64,000 bases of DNA from Agelas oroides (Eukaryota; Porifera; Demospongiae; Agelasida; Agelasidae). Positions 35,301-46,391 of this stretch are shown in pieces. The notes beneath the pieces were generated by a model that ran no database searches, had not been told where the DNA came from, and saw only the letters and a program-made list of their open reading frames with translations. The position numbers and the translations under genes are program-made. Position 1 is the first letter of the stretch. Each line of letters begins with the position of its first letter. The DNA is taken from contig OX422197.1 in NCBI GenBank assembly GCA_949130485.1, forward strand, positions 4,990,693-5,054,692. Direction: 5' to 3'.

Positions 35301-38168
35301 GTGGCTACATACACATGGAGTAAGCTTTACAATAAAGTCATCAGCTGAATTTCTTGTGTTTATAAGTATCGTTTATGCATGGCCCTTACCTGGAGCGACC
35401 TCAACCACCGTCGTGATCGAAATTTGTACTGCCTGTGGGCAGCCTGCTGTTGATGATCTGTAGCAGCAAGGAGTAAGTTGCCATGCGTGCTTCAACCTCA
35501 GTTGTCTCTGCTCCAGGTCACCAACGCTGAACTCTGGTAATAGCCCTTCACCTACTGAATGCATGAGCTCGATCTTCATAATATTAAAATCTAACCGCGC
35601 TCATTTAAATTTATGGTATATGGCCACAAGCTAGCAAACAAGCACGTATGTATACACACTAGCCTCGTACCCAGGCTGTGTGGGAGGAGAAAGACTGCCT
35701 GGTATCGACTGCTTGCGCATGCGTGATCATTCCCAGAAAAACCTGGGAATCCGTTTATGTTTGGAAATTGTCGGTAAAATCAATACGTATACGTCCGATA
35801 TATTTCCGTATCATCGAAAGATACAGCCGTTTGCCGGTTGAATTACTTTCAACTCCATGAGTGTGGGGGATAATTGCCGTGTATACGAAGGCAAAGATGC
35901 TTTCTTGCGGCTACCAACTAGTTTCGGTAAGTCAGTACGCTACTAGGTGCTGTCATTTGCGTGCTTGACCGTAAACAGAGCGAGTTGGGTACAGGGCGGG
36001 GTAGCTATGCCGTTATCTTGTTAGTCTCGCCGTTGGGGTCCCTTACGATTACCAAATTTAACGGCGTCAGTGTGCGTTGTTTTGCTGTAGCTCTTTTTTC
36101 AGCTTTGTATGTATACTACTTTCGATTATTATTGCACGTGGACAATCTACGTAAACGTTACAATTTTATGGAAATATAGCGGAAACGGCCACGCACGTGC
36201 AAGCAGTCGATACCAGGCCGTCTTTCTCCTCCCACGCGGCCTGGGTACGAGGCTAGTATACACACACACTTGCGCAATGCAGTCCCGCTAGTGTGGGGCT
36301 CGCTCAGGCTCGCCCCAGTTACCTACCTCTCGCAAGATTTTCAAACTTGAGGCCTCTTAGCAATATACTAATGGAAACATGTGATGTCAAGAGCTTATGA
36401 GCACCATTAGTCTCGTACCCAGACCCTCCTCCAAAGAGGAAAGGAGGGTCTGGCGATTATAGTACAGCCTCACACCTTGGGCTAGCCATTGCTATGGATT
36501 CTGCTAAAAGCTAAGCCTTTGAAGTTGCTTGCTGGGCTTCAGCAAATTGGAGGTGTGCTAAGTAGGTCTGTTAAGTGGTTTGTGGTAAGGAAGCCCAGTA
36601 CAGGTGAGATAATTTCCACATCAGCCAATCAGATTGAAAATTCTGTGGAGGTACCAAAATGTTGTACTGGAGGGTTGAAGCGGGGTCTGGGTTCGAGACT
36701 AGCGGTTCATAAGCTCTGGCGATGGCAACTCATGCCTTCCCTCTTTGTGGAATGGGGCGTGGCCACTGAGACTGAGAATTGTTGGTTGAGACAATCTAGC
36801 ATCTATATGTACAATGCCCTAGCTACATGTACTTCACTAATCAATGAGAATCTGAGACTATCTTCTTGTACTTTTACAGGTCACAGTGAACAGCAAGAAC
36901 AGAGTGCAGGTAAAGCATCTGACGAGCCGGTCTCTGGTTCTTTGGAAGAAAAACCAAGGCCCAGTTGCTCGTCAGCTCGTAAAAAATCCTCATACTCGGC
37001 AAATCATACTGGGAGCCTTGGGGAAGAACCTCAAGAATGAACTGAAAGCCATGTGCACGGTCAAGTTCAACTCAGTCTTTTGCAACAGAAGTCCCGAGAA
37101 GCTCCAGAATTTCTCATGGGACTCTCTTCTAGATGAGCTGCAAGTAGCTGCTCCAACATTGTTGCACTTGCTGAAGAGCTGTACCACTGTCAGGAAATCA
37201 CCGTCCCAACAACGTAGTAAAACGTACCGGAGTAGCGACACTGCCATTGTTGGTTTGTGTGCTGCAATTCTTTTACGGCACCGGAATGTTACCATGAATT
37301 TGGTGCAACGGCTGATATCTATCACGCTGTTTTGCAACCATGTACCTAAGCAGGTAGGTCTGAAGTGGAATGTCTTTTGATTTACTATCATGCATGCAGG
37401 TGATTAATTTTTAACTTGGGAAATGTAGCCAACTCAGTTTCTAAACAGCATCCACATGTTTAGAAAGTACAATCTAGCCACCACATGACATAGTTTCAAT
37501 ATAAACAGTAGGAGTGGTCTTATATATATCCCAAGACGCAAGTTTCAATTTGCTGTGAAGGTCTGCATTAACTTCTTGTTCATAAATGAGCCTAGCCTGG
37601 GATGGTAGTTGGGTGGCAAGTCTTGGTATTATTTGCTCAGTTTAATCGTCGGTGTACATATGCTCATGCCCTTCTCCTTAAAGGTCGGCAGTATAAAGCT
37701 CATGTCTGGCTCCTTCCTTGATAAAGGCCTTGCATAGTAGGAGAAGTCAGGTCCCTGGAACATACTGGGGTGTGGTTTGGACTTGTGAATAGACTATGTC
37801 AACTGTCTCTTTCATTTTTCCTTCAGGTATATGGTCGCCTTCAGAAGCTACACCTGTGTTTGTCACACAAGAATACGGTTACCTACGTTGAACAGCTTGG
37901 GAGGGAACACAATATTGATGCTAAGGCACTAAACCGTATAGCATCACAGGAAAATGTTTTCAAGAAGCTGACACCTGTTGGTGATGGCGCACCGCAGGAG
38001 CAGAGTGTTAGTGGTTCTAGTGCGCAAGAGGTTGGCAGTTCTAGTGTACCACAGGAGCCGAGAGTTGGTGATCCCAGTGACACACAGGAGCTAAGTGATG
38101 ATTTGGCCACATGCATTAAACAATTGTTAGCTAAACAGGCCAGCAAAGTAGAGACTCAATCCACATAG
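32380..38168 (+). CDS. Unrecognised protein: Cys-motif N-terminus, about 25 x 10-aa repeats (3 exons, 680 aa)
   Basis: Exons 32380-33606, 36880-37353 and 37827-38168 join in phase to 680 aa. The N-terminus has CCITC (residues 5-9) and, 55 residues on, CRPCFSC, then a helical KILRARQYLKKLE. This spacing recalls ZAD-type zinc-binding domains, but the match is by eye. Residues about 111-363 are a tandem repeat of the type AISSLPKQPA. Exon 2 reads VTVNSKNRVQVKHLTSRSL... and is basic and mostly helical. Exon 3 has RLQKLHLCLSHKNTVTYVEQLG, a motif I recall from an expanded animal family of unknown role (often domesticated or transposon-linked), then an acidic low-complexity end. The cellular role is unknown; a DNA-binding or transposon-derived protein is a guess. 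Confidence 0.75.
32710..33468 (+). repeat. 30-bp coding tandem repeat, about 25 copies
   Basis: Unit CAGCGATCTCGTCTCTCCCC plus AAGCAGTCTG, in frame, encoding 10 residues. Early copies (32710-32910) are nearly identical; later copies vary, some with ATGGTGTC or ATGCTGTC in place of AAGCAGTC. The opposite strand is also open over most of the array, as expected from a 30-bp period without stops. Confidence 0.95.
34440..34998. repeat. 62-bp tandem repeat, 9 copies, in an intron
   Basis: Unit starts at 34440, 34502, 34564, 34626, 34688, 34750, 34812, 34874 and 34936 (GGGAAAACTGTCTGGTAGAT...). Copies are almost identical; two (34688, 34812) have CTGCCTGG in place of CTGTCTGG. The first copy has a few private changes. 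No dyad symmetry or spacers, so it is not a CRISPR array. Confidence 0.95.
35149..36318. repeat. Dispersed repeat R3, copy 2, split by a MITE
   Basis: Homologous to 28378-28960. The match stops at 35659 and resumes at 36256, with the 596-bp MITE between, so copy 1 serves as the empty site. Confidence 0.82.
35660..36255. mobile_element. TAGCCTCG-type MITE, 596 bp, with long TIRs
   Basis: The terminal inverted repeats are about 67 bp (TAGCCTCGTACCCAGGC... and its inverse ending GCCTGGGTACGAGGCTA, with GGTATCGACTGCTTGC inside). It is flanked by GTATACACAC on both sides (35650-35659 and 36256-36265). It is the longest member of the family in the window. No transposase ORF. Confidence 0.9.
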
Positions 38169-38716
38169 TGTGGAGAGCTGTTAGCAAGCTGCCAGGATTC
38201 ACGATTTTGGGTTCTTACATGCACATTCATTCATATGCAGTATTTCACATAGCCTACGTACTGTGGTGGGGTATCTTTGACCAGTTGATTATATCTACCA
38301 TGAATATCTGGATTTATGAAGAGGCCACATTGTACAACAGAATAATCAGTGCAAAATAATATAACTTTTCAGGTGCAAAATTATTATAGTGAAAATGACG
38401 TCAAAGACAGGATTTCAAGGACTGCTGGAGAGACATCAACGTGTTTTGACGATAATAATAACTGTATTAAGAGAGAAACGGATAGCATAACAAACAGATC
38501 ATGGATGGAGCAGTATGATATTCCATAGTCACCATCTTGCATGGTATCACAAACTATCATAGACAATAGGGTAAGATTTAACAGTTGATTAAGTCAGCTA
38601 ATTTTCATGTGCGATCATACATGTAGCACCCTTTTCATAGTAATGCCTCATGATCAGGGAATGGTGCCACCTCTTTGGTAAGCAAATAGAATGGGTATAC
38701 TAGTAGATTAAGTCAA
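38169..38716. other. Short intergenic between convergent genes
   Basis: About 550 bp between two convergent stop codons; AT-rich, probably 3' UTRs. No other feature seen. Confidence 0.5.
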
Positions 38717-41700
38717 CTACCAGTAGATTTCATAGGAGTTCAGCTTACCTATCACAATGATGACAATAATAGCAATGATAGCAGCAACGATCAACTTCAA
38801 CTGTGGAGGCAAAAGAGAAGGAGAATGTGAGCTACATGATTGTGTGTGTACATGGAGAGGACATAGTATGACTGTCCTACCCTGCACTGTTGCCACCATG
38901 CTTTCCGTCTGAGCCTTGTTGAGCTGTGTCTGAACTGAACAGCACTGTCAGCTAGCTCCTCTGAGTAGCAGGGAAGAAGGGACATATTGGTGATATGTGC
39001 TGTATTGTGAGTAGGGGGAAGGCCTGGGAACACTTATCACGTGAATGACGTCAGTTAGACCTGAACATAGGGGGTAGGACCCAACTTCATGCACTTCACT
39101 GCTAATCCAAGACCCCAGATGTTAGCAGGTCATTATAGAGCTTAGTGTATACAGTTCAGCCCCATCCACCTTGCATCCACTTGACATTGACAAGTGTTCC
39201 TAGGCCTTTCCGACGTTTCCTGTGTCTGCATGTGCACTACTTACAAAATCAAAGAGTAAAAAATGGAAAATACCCGGAATGAACCTAGTCCTGGGGTGTG
39301 GTCACCTTTCAGCAGGCATGGTTCCTTACCTGACTTTCCCTCTAGGTCCTCCAGCCTCTCTCCTCTGTCCAGCACCTTGCTGAGATTGTCCCTCATGATG
39401 CCTATTACACCTGTCACCTGACTCTGAACTCTGAGAGAGGAGAGAAGAGGGGACAATATGGATCTTCTGTCCTTGAGTACAGTCTGAGCATGAGCAATTG
39501 TAACTGAGTGAGCAGGCAAAAACTGACAGCAAGTGATGTGTAATCTCTTTCTTCTGGTGAGATTCAGAATCTCATCTGGCCACCATTGGGTGGGCTCCCA
39601 GATAGGGCACTGCCAATGCCTGGCTGGCACCAACAGCCATATGGTTGATTAGTTTGACAATGGCATGACCTACCTAGAAGTAGGGGGGTAAAGTAGCCTC
39701 ATTCCCAAGCCTCCCCCGTTCTTCGGTTTATGTTCAGACCGCTTCCGTATATTATAGTGAACGTCAGTTTCTCCCTCCCTTCATCCCTCTCTCCCACCCA
39801 CCCATTCCTCCCACCCTCTCTGCCTCCCTACGTTGCACTTACTTTTGGATCTTGGGGTCACTGTGCCCTCTCACTGGCTGGTGTGGAGTGTTTGGGGTGC
39901 TGTTCACGAATCTGAGAATTAACATCAACAGACATTTATTAATACATTGCCCACAGGAATGAGTGTTAGGAATGAGGCTATAGTTGGAGAGAAACACGCT
40001 TCTTACATTTCCTCCTCCTCTTCATCTGAAGAGTCCAGACCCAGCAGATGAACCTGATGGAGTGAAAACTTACCAAGTCAAAATGATAGTTAACTAAGTG
40101 TAGCTGTAGTCAGTTCTGGGACCACCACTTCCAACCCTGGCTGTACCACACAAATGTGTGCTGCTTGAAAAAAGACCACTCCCTCAGATTGGGGCAATGA
40201 CCACACAACAAAACCCAAGTTGACTATGACACAGTATAACTGGACCACTTTTGGGTGTGACCATGCTAGTTCAGTGGTTACATGTAAACTATATACCTAG
40301 TCAAGCAGTTATAGACTAGCCTTGTTCCCAGGCCCCGCCTAGCTTTCCGTCACTACTTTGGAGGTCCAGTAACATCTTTACAGCTGTGCATGTGTCAAAG
40401 ACAGATGTAAAGGATCTAGGAGAAAAGCTTCTCTAGATCCCTACTGATGATGATTGCTGCCATCAATCAAAAGACTGGCAGCCTGTTGACTAATCACAAC
40501 CGACGACATCCTTTTTAAGAATGGCGTCATCATGCACTCTTGCTAAGCACTTCATCACTGGTAGCTAACCTTTGTGCACTAGTCAGAGGCATTTCTTGAA
40601 CTACTCTGAAGTGCTGTACAACATTCTTGGACTGAAATTACCGCAAATATGCTAGACATGTGGAAGTCTTAGCAAGACAATAAATGCCTTTCTGAGCATC
40701 CAGTGTCTGTGGCAGAGTGTTTGTGGTATCATGTCACAATGGAAGTTAAAGAACGTCATGTGATTGTAGAGAGAATAAATAATGTCTCCAAATCACTATT
40801 CCTTGTCTGGCCCTTCAAAGAAATCACTGTGCAAGATGTTCATGTTGCTCATGTGTCAACATGCCAACAATCAGTGCTAACCTCCAGCGCTCCACACTTA
40901 GGGTTTGAATTCCAATACGACCTTGAAGACAGGTGTAATAGTGCGGGTTGTCCCCCCTTCACTCTCTAAATGTCTCCCAGCTAGGACATTCTGCACTAGT
41001 GCGTGATGTTTCCCCAAACACATACTGTCCCCTGTTAAGTGTATAATGCCCCACTGTTCTCAGGTGTTCGAAAAATCAGAACGCCTGCCCCCCACCCCCA
41101 AACTCGTTCATAACCAAAAACGCTTTTCTTGAACACAGGAAGACAAGTAAGCAGACAGAGTCTGAAGCACTTTACTAGCTCCTGCACGTTTTAATCCCCC
41201 ATTTCGTGAATCAACTGAGGTCCATTGGACAATACAGTTACCCAGCATGACCTAAAATGCATGTATCAGCTAGCCATGTTCCAAGGCTCCTGTTGCATGA
41301 GACAAAAGCTGGGGAGGAGCCTGAGAGAAGGAGGCTTTGATGATACCACCCTTTTCAACTTGTACACTTAACCTACCATGTTTGTATTGGTTCAGGCATA
41401 ATAGTACATGTAGCATGCTGTTCTTCACTTTGCAGCTGTTCACAGTATGTCATACTTTTGTAGCAAATTGTTTTCCGCACTATTTTCTTTGATTAATAGC
41501 CCATTAAACCCTATTGTACACTTTTGGTTGCAACATGCACAGAAAAGATAGTCTCTGCTAGCTTGCGTGGGTTTTCTGCGTCAGCAGAAAGGATGAGACA
41601 GGTGGATTCACCTGCAGGATGTTGTGCACATGGCAGGTGATAGCCTTGGCTATAAAAGGGCCATGGTTGGCACTGGGTGGGCTAATTCTTGCCTTGGTTG

Positions 41701-44039
41701 GATGGGCTTAGAAAATGCTATTCTCAACTTGTAGGGGCTTCATTTCTGGCAAGAAAGGTGGTTTGGGCTTTGAACAGCAGCTGGCTGGCTAAGAATGCTG
41801 ACTATTGCAAATTCGACAGTGAGTGGGCATTATGATTTATCGCTAGACTTCTCTGTGCTATCTGATTCAACTAGATTTACCTTTCCCCATCGATTCATGT
41901 GTTCATTATCAAGACATGGCATGGTTCACAATTCTGAATCACGTGATACAAAATTATCCAAATGACGTAATCCATGTTCAAGTCCAAAGTTCAATACATC
42001 CGTAACAATAAGAGTTCCAACAGTTAAACAGTACATGACAGGCATGGTTAGGGTCAAGAGTCTGCTGCAAAAGCACTTGGGTGCAGTTTAGTCTCACAAG
42101 CCACACCCTTCGTAGAGAGGAAGGGTCTGGTCACACTGCAACCATTGAGTTGCTGCCATGAGAGATGTCCAGGATTGCCATCAAAGGCTTAGTAGTGCCT
42201 TTGATCTTCTTTTGTTCTTTCTTTGTTCTCTAATCACAACCCTAACCCTAACCCCACCTCCTAACAATGCATTGAGAGAGCCCCCATGGCAGAAACTTGC
42301 TGTGACCAATGAAATCTGCACTCTCTGTAAATTGCATCCGTTGTCATGGAGTACAATTATGCCACAATGTGTTTAGCAGATGTCAGCATCTTATTATCTA
42401 ACTGCTATGTTCGATAATTGCGTTCCTCAGCGACAACTTGTCTGCTGCAGTGTGACCAGACCCTCTCTCTGTGAAGGGTGTGGCTTGCTGGCAAGAACAG
42501 GTTCAGTTTTGGAGTCAGGGCTCCAGCAGAAATGAAAATATGGTGCATTGAATGCATGTAGATGCTGAAAATGGTCTCAAATGAATAAAATTCAGGTGTA
42601 AAGGGAGAATTAAGCTTGCCATTTTCATTACCCTACTAATGAAAGGCACTGAAGTGCCAAACTCTCGGCACAGCAGTGCATGTGATTGTACTTGTGTGTT
42701 AACTAGAATCGATCACTGTCTCGTGAACAATAGTATCATGACGTTTGCTCTCGAGTTGATATGGCACGCTTTTTGATATTAATTCATGTCTGTCCTCGAA
42801 TCTGTTCTGACAGCTAGGCAGTTGGGCCTAATATTAACACAGCTAGTGCAGTACATTGTGGTTATTTGACATCATGCAACCTACATTAACACAGCTATGC
42901 AATATGACATTGCATTGTGGTCATTACATCTATACTATATTTAGAGCAGCAATACATCATTGTTACTATTTATACACACATGACACAGCACAGTGACTAA
43001 GTTATGACTTAGCAATAATAACTATCTCATGCTTACTTTGTGCATTCTATCTTGCTCTTTCCTCTGCACAGTTTGCTCAAAGGTTTCAGAGTCTCTCATG
43101 CTTGCCATGCACATTCTGTTTTGTTCCTGCCTATACAAAGTTCGCTCACGAGTTTCTGACGCTCTTTCACAGGCCTTGTGCAACTTATCTTTAGCTTTCC
43201 TAGCTGATTTCACACTATCTGATTCTACTGATCTCATACGTTTCATAGCTTTCTCTCGCAAATTACACTCTGCTTTTCGTTTGGATCGAAAGACATGATC
43301 ACAGCGTTCACATGTCTTCTGTCTTACAGGTACAGCAGCTGTACACTGCGGGCATACCTTTGTTGGAGGCATACAAACTGCCAATGGCCAATAATCGAAC
43401 TCGCAAAGAACGTCTCTCCCAAGAACAAAATCGCCGCTAGCCACGTGGTCCAGATTCATACGCATGCGCGTTTTCCGCGGAGTAAAAAATGGCCGACTTA
43501 TCATGTAGCCGTACCAACAGGAAACACTCTAGCTTCGCAACGAAGCATTTTCAGAGAAAATCGCTTAAAATTTTCGACCTTCATCCGCCGCTGAGAAGGT
43601 TAGTATCGTTTGTGGCACGAATAATCACGTATAAAGTGAGATGTTGAGTAACAGACATACAGACAGACAGACACACAGACCAAGTACCGTAACCCTCACT
43701 GCGCATGCGTGCCGAGGGTTAATAACAACACATGACGGAGACATTACGCACTATATCTAGGGAACAAAACCCAGGTGAACATTGCACCCAGACACCAAAA
43801 CGCTCAGAAAGGGGTCTATACGCCAAACTTATGGTTCGCAATATACATCCCAATACAGCAACTACAATATGTATACACTAAACACAGTTTTCACTGTACC
43901 TGTAGCCATGCACATCTACCGGGCACCAGTCACAATTTGCAGACTACATGTATCTAAGACAGTAAGAGAATCACACACAAAACGTAGCACATACTCTGTC
44001 CTTGTTCCCACTGTCTCCTTTCTTAAACTTTGGAGGCAT
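38717..44039 (-). CDS. VAMP4: VAMP4-like R-SNARE (6 exons, about 141 aa)
   Basis: Tail-anchored vesicle SNARE for endosome/trans-Golgi fusion. Exons, minus strand: 44039-43995, 40053-40007, 39911-39843, 39430-39330, 38960-38881, 38800-38717; all in phase. The start MPPKFKKGD matches the VAMP4 opening. Next come LLGLDSSDEEEE (acidic, near-dileucine sorting-type signal), then the R-SNARE coiled coil QSQVTGVIGIMRDNLSKVLD / RGERLEDLEGKSEELADSA, in which R of LDRGER is the zero-layer residue, then RLRRKAWWQQCR and a membrane anchor LIVAAIIAIIVIIVI. Human VAMP4 is also 141 aa. The end is uncertain: a GT donor at 38748 could splice to a missing exon; read through, it ends IGKLNSYEIYW. Intron 1 is 3.9 kb and full of repeats. 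Confidence 0.88.
41503..42600. repeat. Dispersed repeat R1, copy 3, inverted and interrupted
   Basis: Segments 41503-41822 and 42490-42600 match R1 copies 1 and 2 in reverse orientation. The 670 bp between them, including a TIR element, are absent from the other copies. Lies in VAMP4 intron 1. Confidence 0.78.
42090..42485. mobile_element. MITE with AAGCCACACCCTTC ends
   Basis: Left end TAGTCTCACAAGCCACACCC...AAGGGTCTGGTCACACTGCA; right end TGCAGTGTGACCAGACCC...GGGTGTGGCTTGC; inverted over about 50 bp. Inside repeat R1 copy 3. Target duplication not resolved. Confidence 0.75.
43022..43372 (-). pseudogene. Fragment of a Helitron-associated ORF (zinc ribbon plus SETxEQT repeats)
   Basis: Minus-strand ORF starting MPPTKVCPQC. 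It has a Cys pair motif CPQC-x11-CERC, then basic sequence KAMKRMRSVESDSVKSARKA and repeated units ERASETRERTLYRQEQNR / MRDSETFEQTVQRKEQDR. I recall this arrangement at the N-terminus of Helitron/PIF1-helicase-type proteins in sponges. Only the N-terminal part is present (116 aa, then a stop), with no helicase or Rep domain, so it is probably a remnant. It lies in VAMP4 intron 1. A domesticated small protein cannot be excluded. Confidence 0.6.
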
Positions 44040-44210
44040 CTCGGACTTCACCAGAGAAGGAAAAACAACTTTCTTTAACTTTGATGACTCTTCAGTGCGC
44101 TTCAAATAGAACTAGTTCCTGGGAATGTAATTTGTAATGTGTTTAGTTTTGCCAAAGGGGGAATCCCCAACACCAACGCGCATATAAACCACAATTGCAA
44201 TTAAATTACA

Positions 44211-45107
44211 TTAGTGTTTCTTCGTCAGCTCATAGATTTTCCACTGTGTGTTCGTCTCGTCATCTCCCCCCATCATCTGAAAAAACTCTTCCACAGTTTT
44301 TTTGTCGGCCTCTAGAAGCAGCTTGATTTCAAACTGGTCTTGGAACATGGCACGGATGTCTTCAATTGGCATAGGAAAGCAAGGCTCTGTCACAGGCTCA
44401 GGTGTGTCCCATTCATACACCGAAAGAAGCAACTTTCCTTTAGGTTTGAGAAGCGAGCTGTCAATAGCAGCGTAGTCAGATCTTGCCTCCTTCCGAATAG
44501 AGCATACAGAGCCACAATCCCAGATACAGTCAAACCGACCAGCAAGTTTATGCGAACCTTTTCCGAACGCAAAAAAGTCGCCGCAGTAGATCGTGATTGG
44601 GACAGCTTTTCCTGTGTAGACTGGTATATCTTTGCCTCCAATCTTGCAGGTCTCAGTGGTGTACTCAAGCTTCCGCTCTTCGAAAAACTGCTTTACTGCA
44701 ACCTCCGACCATTCTGCACCCGCGACTCGGTGACCCTTCTCGGCAAGCCAGAGTAGGTCCGGAGACTTCCCGCAGAGGGGGACAAGGATGTCCATGCAGG
44801 ACCTCTTGTCCGTCAAGGTATCATAAATCTGGGGCAATAGCGGGGTGAGCTGGATCGCATCAAAGTCACCGTCTGGTGACGAATAAGCCTTGTCCCACCA
44901 CTCTGGCGTATCTTGGAAATCATGGTAATGTCCGGCATGCTCGTCGTGTCTGCGCTCTTCGTGCTCGGCATGGTGGGATCCGTGTTCATGGTCGTGCCCA
45001 TGCTTGTGAGTTTCGTCACCGTGGCCAGTGACAGTGCCAGGCGAATGCGGCGAACGAATCATGGCCGGTGAGACCGTGTACGAAATATAGTGAAAGTATA
45101 CGGACAT
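44211..45107 (-). CDS. TPMT: TPMT-family S-adenosylmethionine methyltransferase, His-rich N-terminus (298 aa, intronless)
   Basis: Cytosolic SAM-dependent methyltransferase of the thiopurine S-methyltransferase type. Core motifs: WWDKAYSS, LVPLCGKSPDLLWLAEKGH (SAM-binding loop), VAGAEWSEVAVKQFFEE, GRFDCIWDCGSV, KPKGKLLLSVYEWD, and a C-terminus ending WKIYELTKKH, all in the family order. Residues about 27-62 are a His/Asp/Glu-rich stretch (HGHDHEHGSHHAEHEERRHD) that is not a usual TPMT feature and could bind metal. Start: ATG at 45107; M16 (MIRSPHSPG) is an alternative. It is a single exon while its neighbours are intron-rich. Its stop lies 172 bp before the VAMP4 start (same strand) and its ATG 72 bp from the divergent glutaredoxin-like gene. 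Natural substrate unknown; sulfur or selenium compounds are plausible. Confidence 0.93.
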   Translation of the reverse strand: MSVYFHYISYTVSPAMIRSPHSPGTVTGHGDETHKHGHDHEHGSHHAEHEERRHDEHAGHYHDFQDTPEWWDKAYSSPDGDFDAIQLTPLLPQIYDTLTDKRSCMDILVPLCGKSPDLLWLAEKGHRVAGAEWSEVAVKQFFEERKLEYTTETCKIGGKDIPVYTGKAVPITIYCGDFFAFGKGSHKLAGRFDCIWDCGSVCSIRKEARSDYAAIDSSLLKPKGKLLLSVYEWDTPEPVTEPCFPMPIEDIRAMFQDQFEIKLLLEADKKTVEEFFQMMGGDDETNTQWKIYELTKKH

Positions 45108-45179
45108 AAACAGATTTAATCAATCCCGTAGACGGACGTGAACAGTTCGCGTCACGGGTATATACGAGAACTCAACCTG
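45108..45179. promoter_or_regulatory. 72-bp divergent intergenic, candidate bidirectional promoter
   Basis: Only 72 bp separate the start codons of the TPMT-type gene (minus) and the glutaredoxin-like gene (plus). Transcription must start inside this gap or within the other gene. No TATA box is seen. Confidence 0.55.
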
Positions 45180-46040
45180 ATGCTCCTCACTCTCACGATC
45201 AGAAGAGGGTGGAACTCCATTTACATGTTAGATGGGTTCAGAATAGGGAGGAGGGCTCACTGCAATGGTGCACAGAAACTTCCACTTCTAACCCTCTTCA
45301 CCAAGAGGAATGTAAGTCAGAAATGGATGTACCAGGCGGGGGGCCTATCGGAAATTATGCAAGACAACTGATCATACCTATCCCAAATATGTGTACCCAT
45401 TATTTTTTTGGAGTGCAGTTTAATCACATTAAGTGTGTGAATAATCTCATGCCCAGACCCTCTCACACGTGCAAGAAAGAGGGTCTGGTGTTTTGAGCAA
45501 CTCTTCTTGTAGATGGGGTGGAGTTGCTCTCTGATCTAAGAGCTCAAATCAGATTGCAGAACGCATAATTATATGTACATGATGTAAAGCGATGTGTTTT
45601 GAACTGAATTGGAGGTAGAATATACTTGTCTTGCAGCTTGTTCTCAGCTGTCCCATGAGACGTTATGGCCTTCTTGAGCTTTGTAAACCATGCCAGCCAG
45701 CAGTCTGAAAGGTGGAGTTTTAGTTTTGGATGTATTATTACACAGTAGGTCGTGCCCCATCTGGCAAGAAATGCCGCCCAGAACACCAGACCGTCTTTCT
45801 GCTTTTTGGGAGGGTCTGGGGATGAGACTAGTGTATGAACTATTGGTGCATTGGTCAACTCGAGTTGAGTACTGCAATCCCACATTTTGACCCCCTCAGG
45901 AACCCTGTTCCCTCTGTGACCAAGCAAAGCAAGTGCTAAAGAAATACAGCTCCCAGGTAAGGTTAAAACTTTGCATTTACTAGATCTCAGACACTTTGTT
46001 TTGACCTACTCGTCCACCCACGCACACCCATGCACACACA

Positions 46041-46130
<90 letters not shown>

Positions 46131-46345
46131 TGCACACATGCACACACACACGCATGTACACACACACGCATGTACACACACACGCATGTACACACACATG
46201 CACCATGCACACATGGCGGACACACACGCACATACACACACACACCTGCACACACACACACACACACACACCTGCACACACACATACACACACACTTGCA
46301 CACACACACATACACACACACACACACACGCACACACACACACGC

Positions 46346-46391
<46 letters not shown>

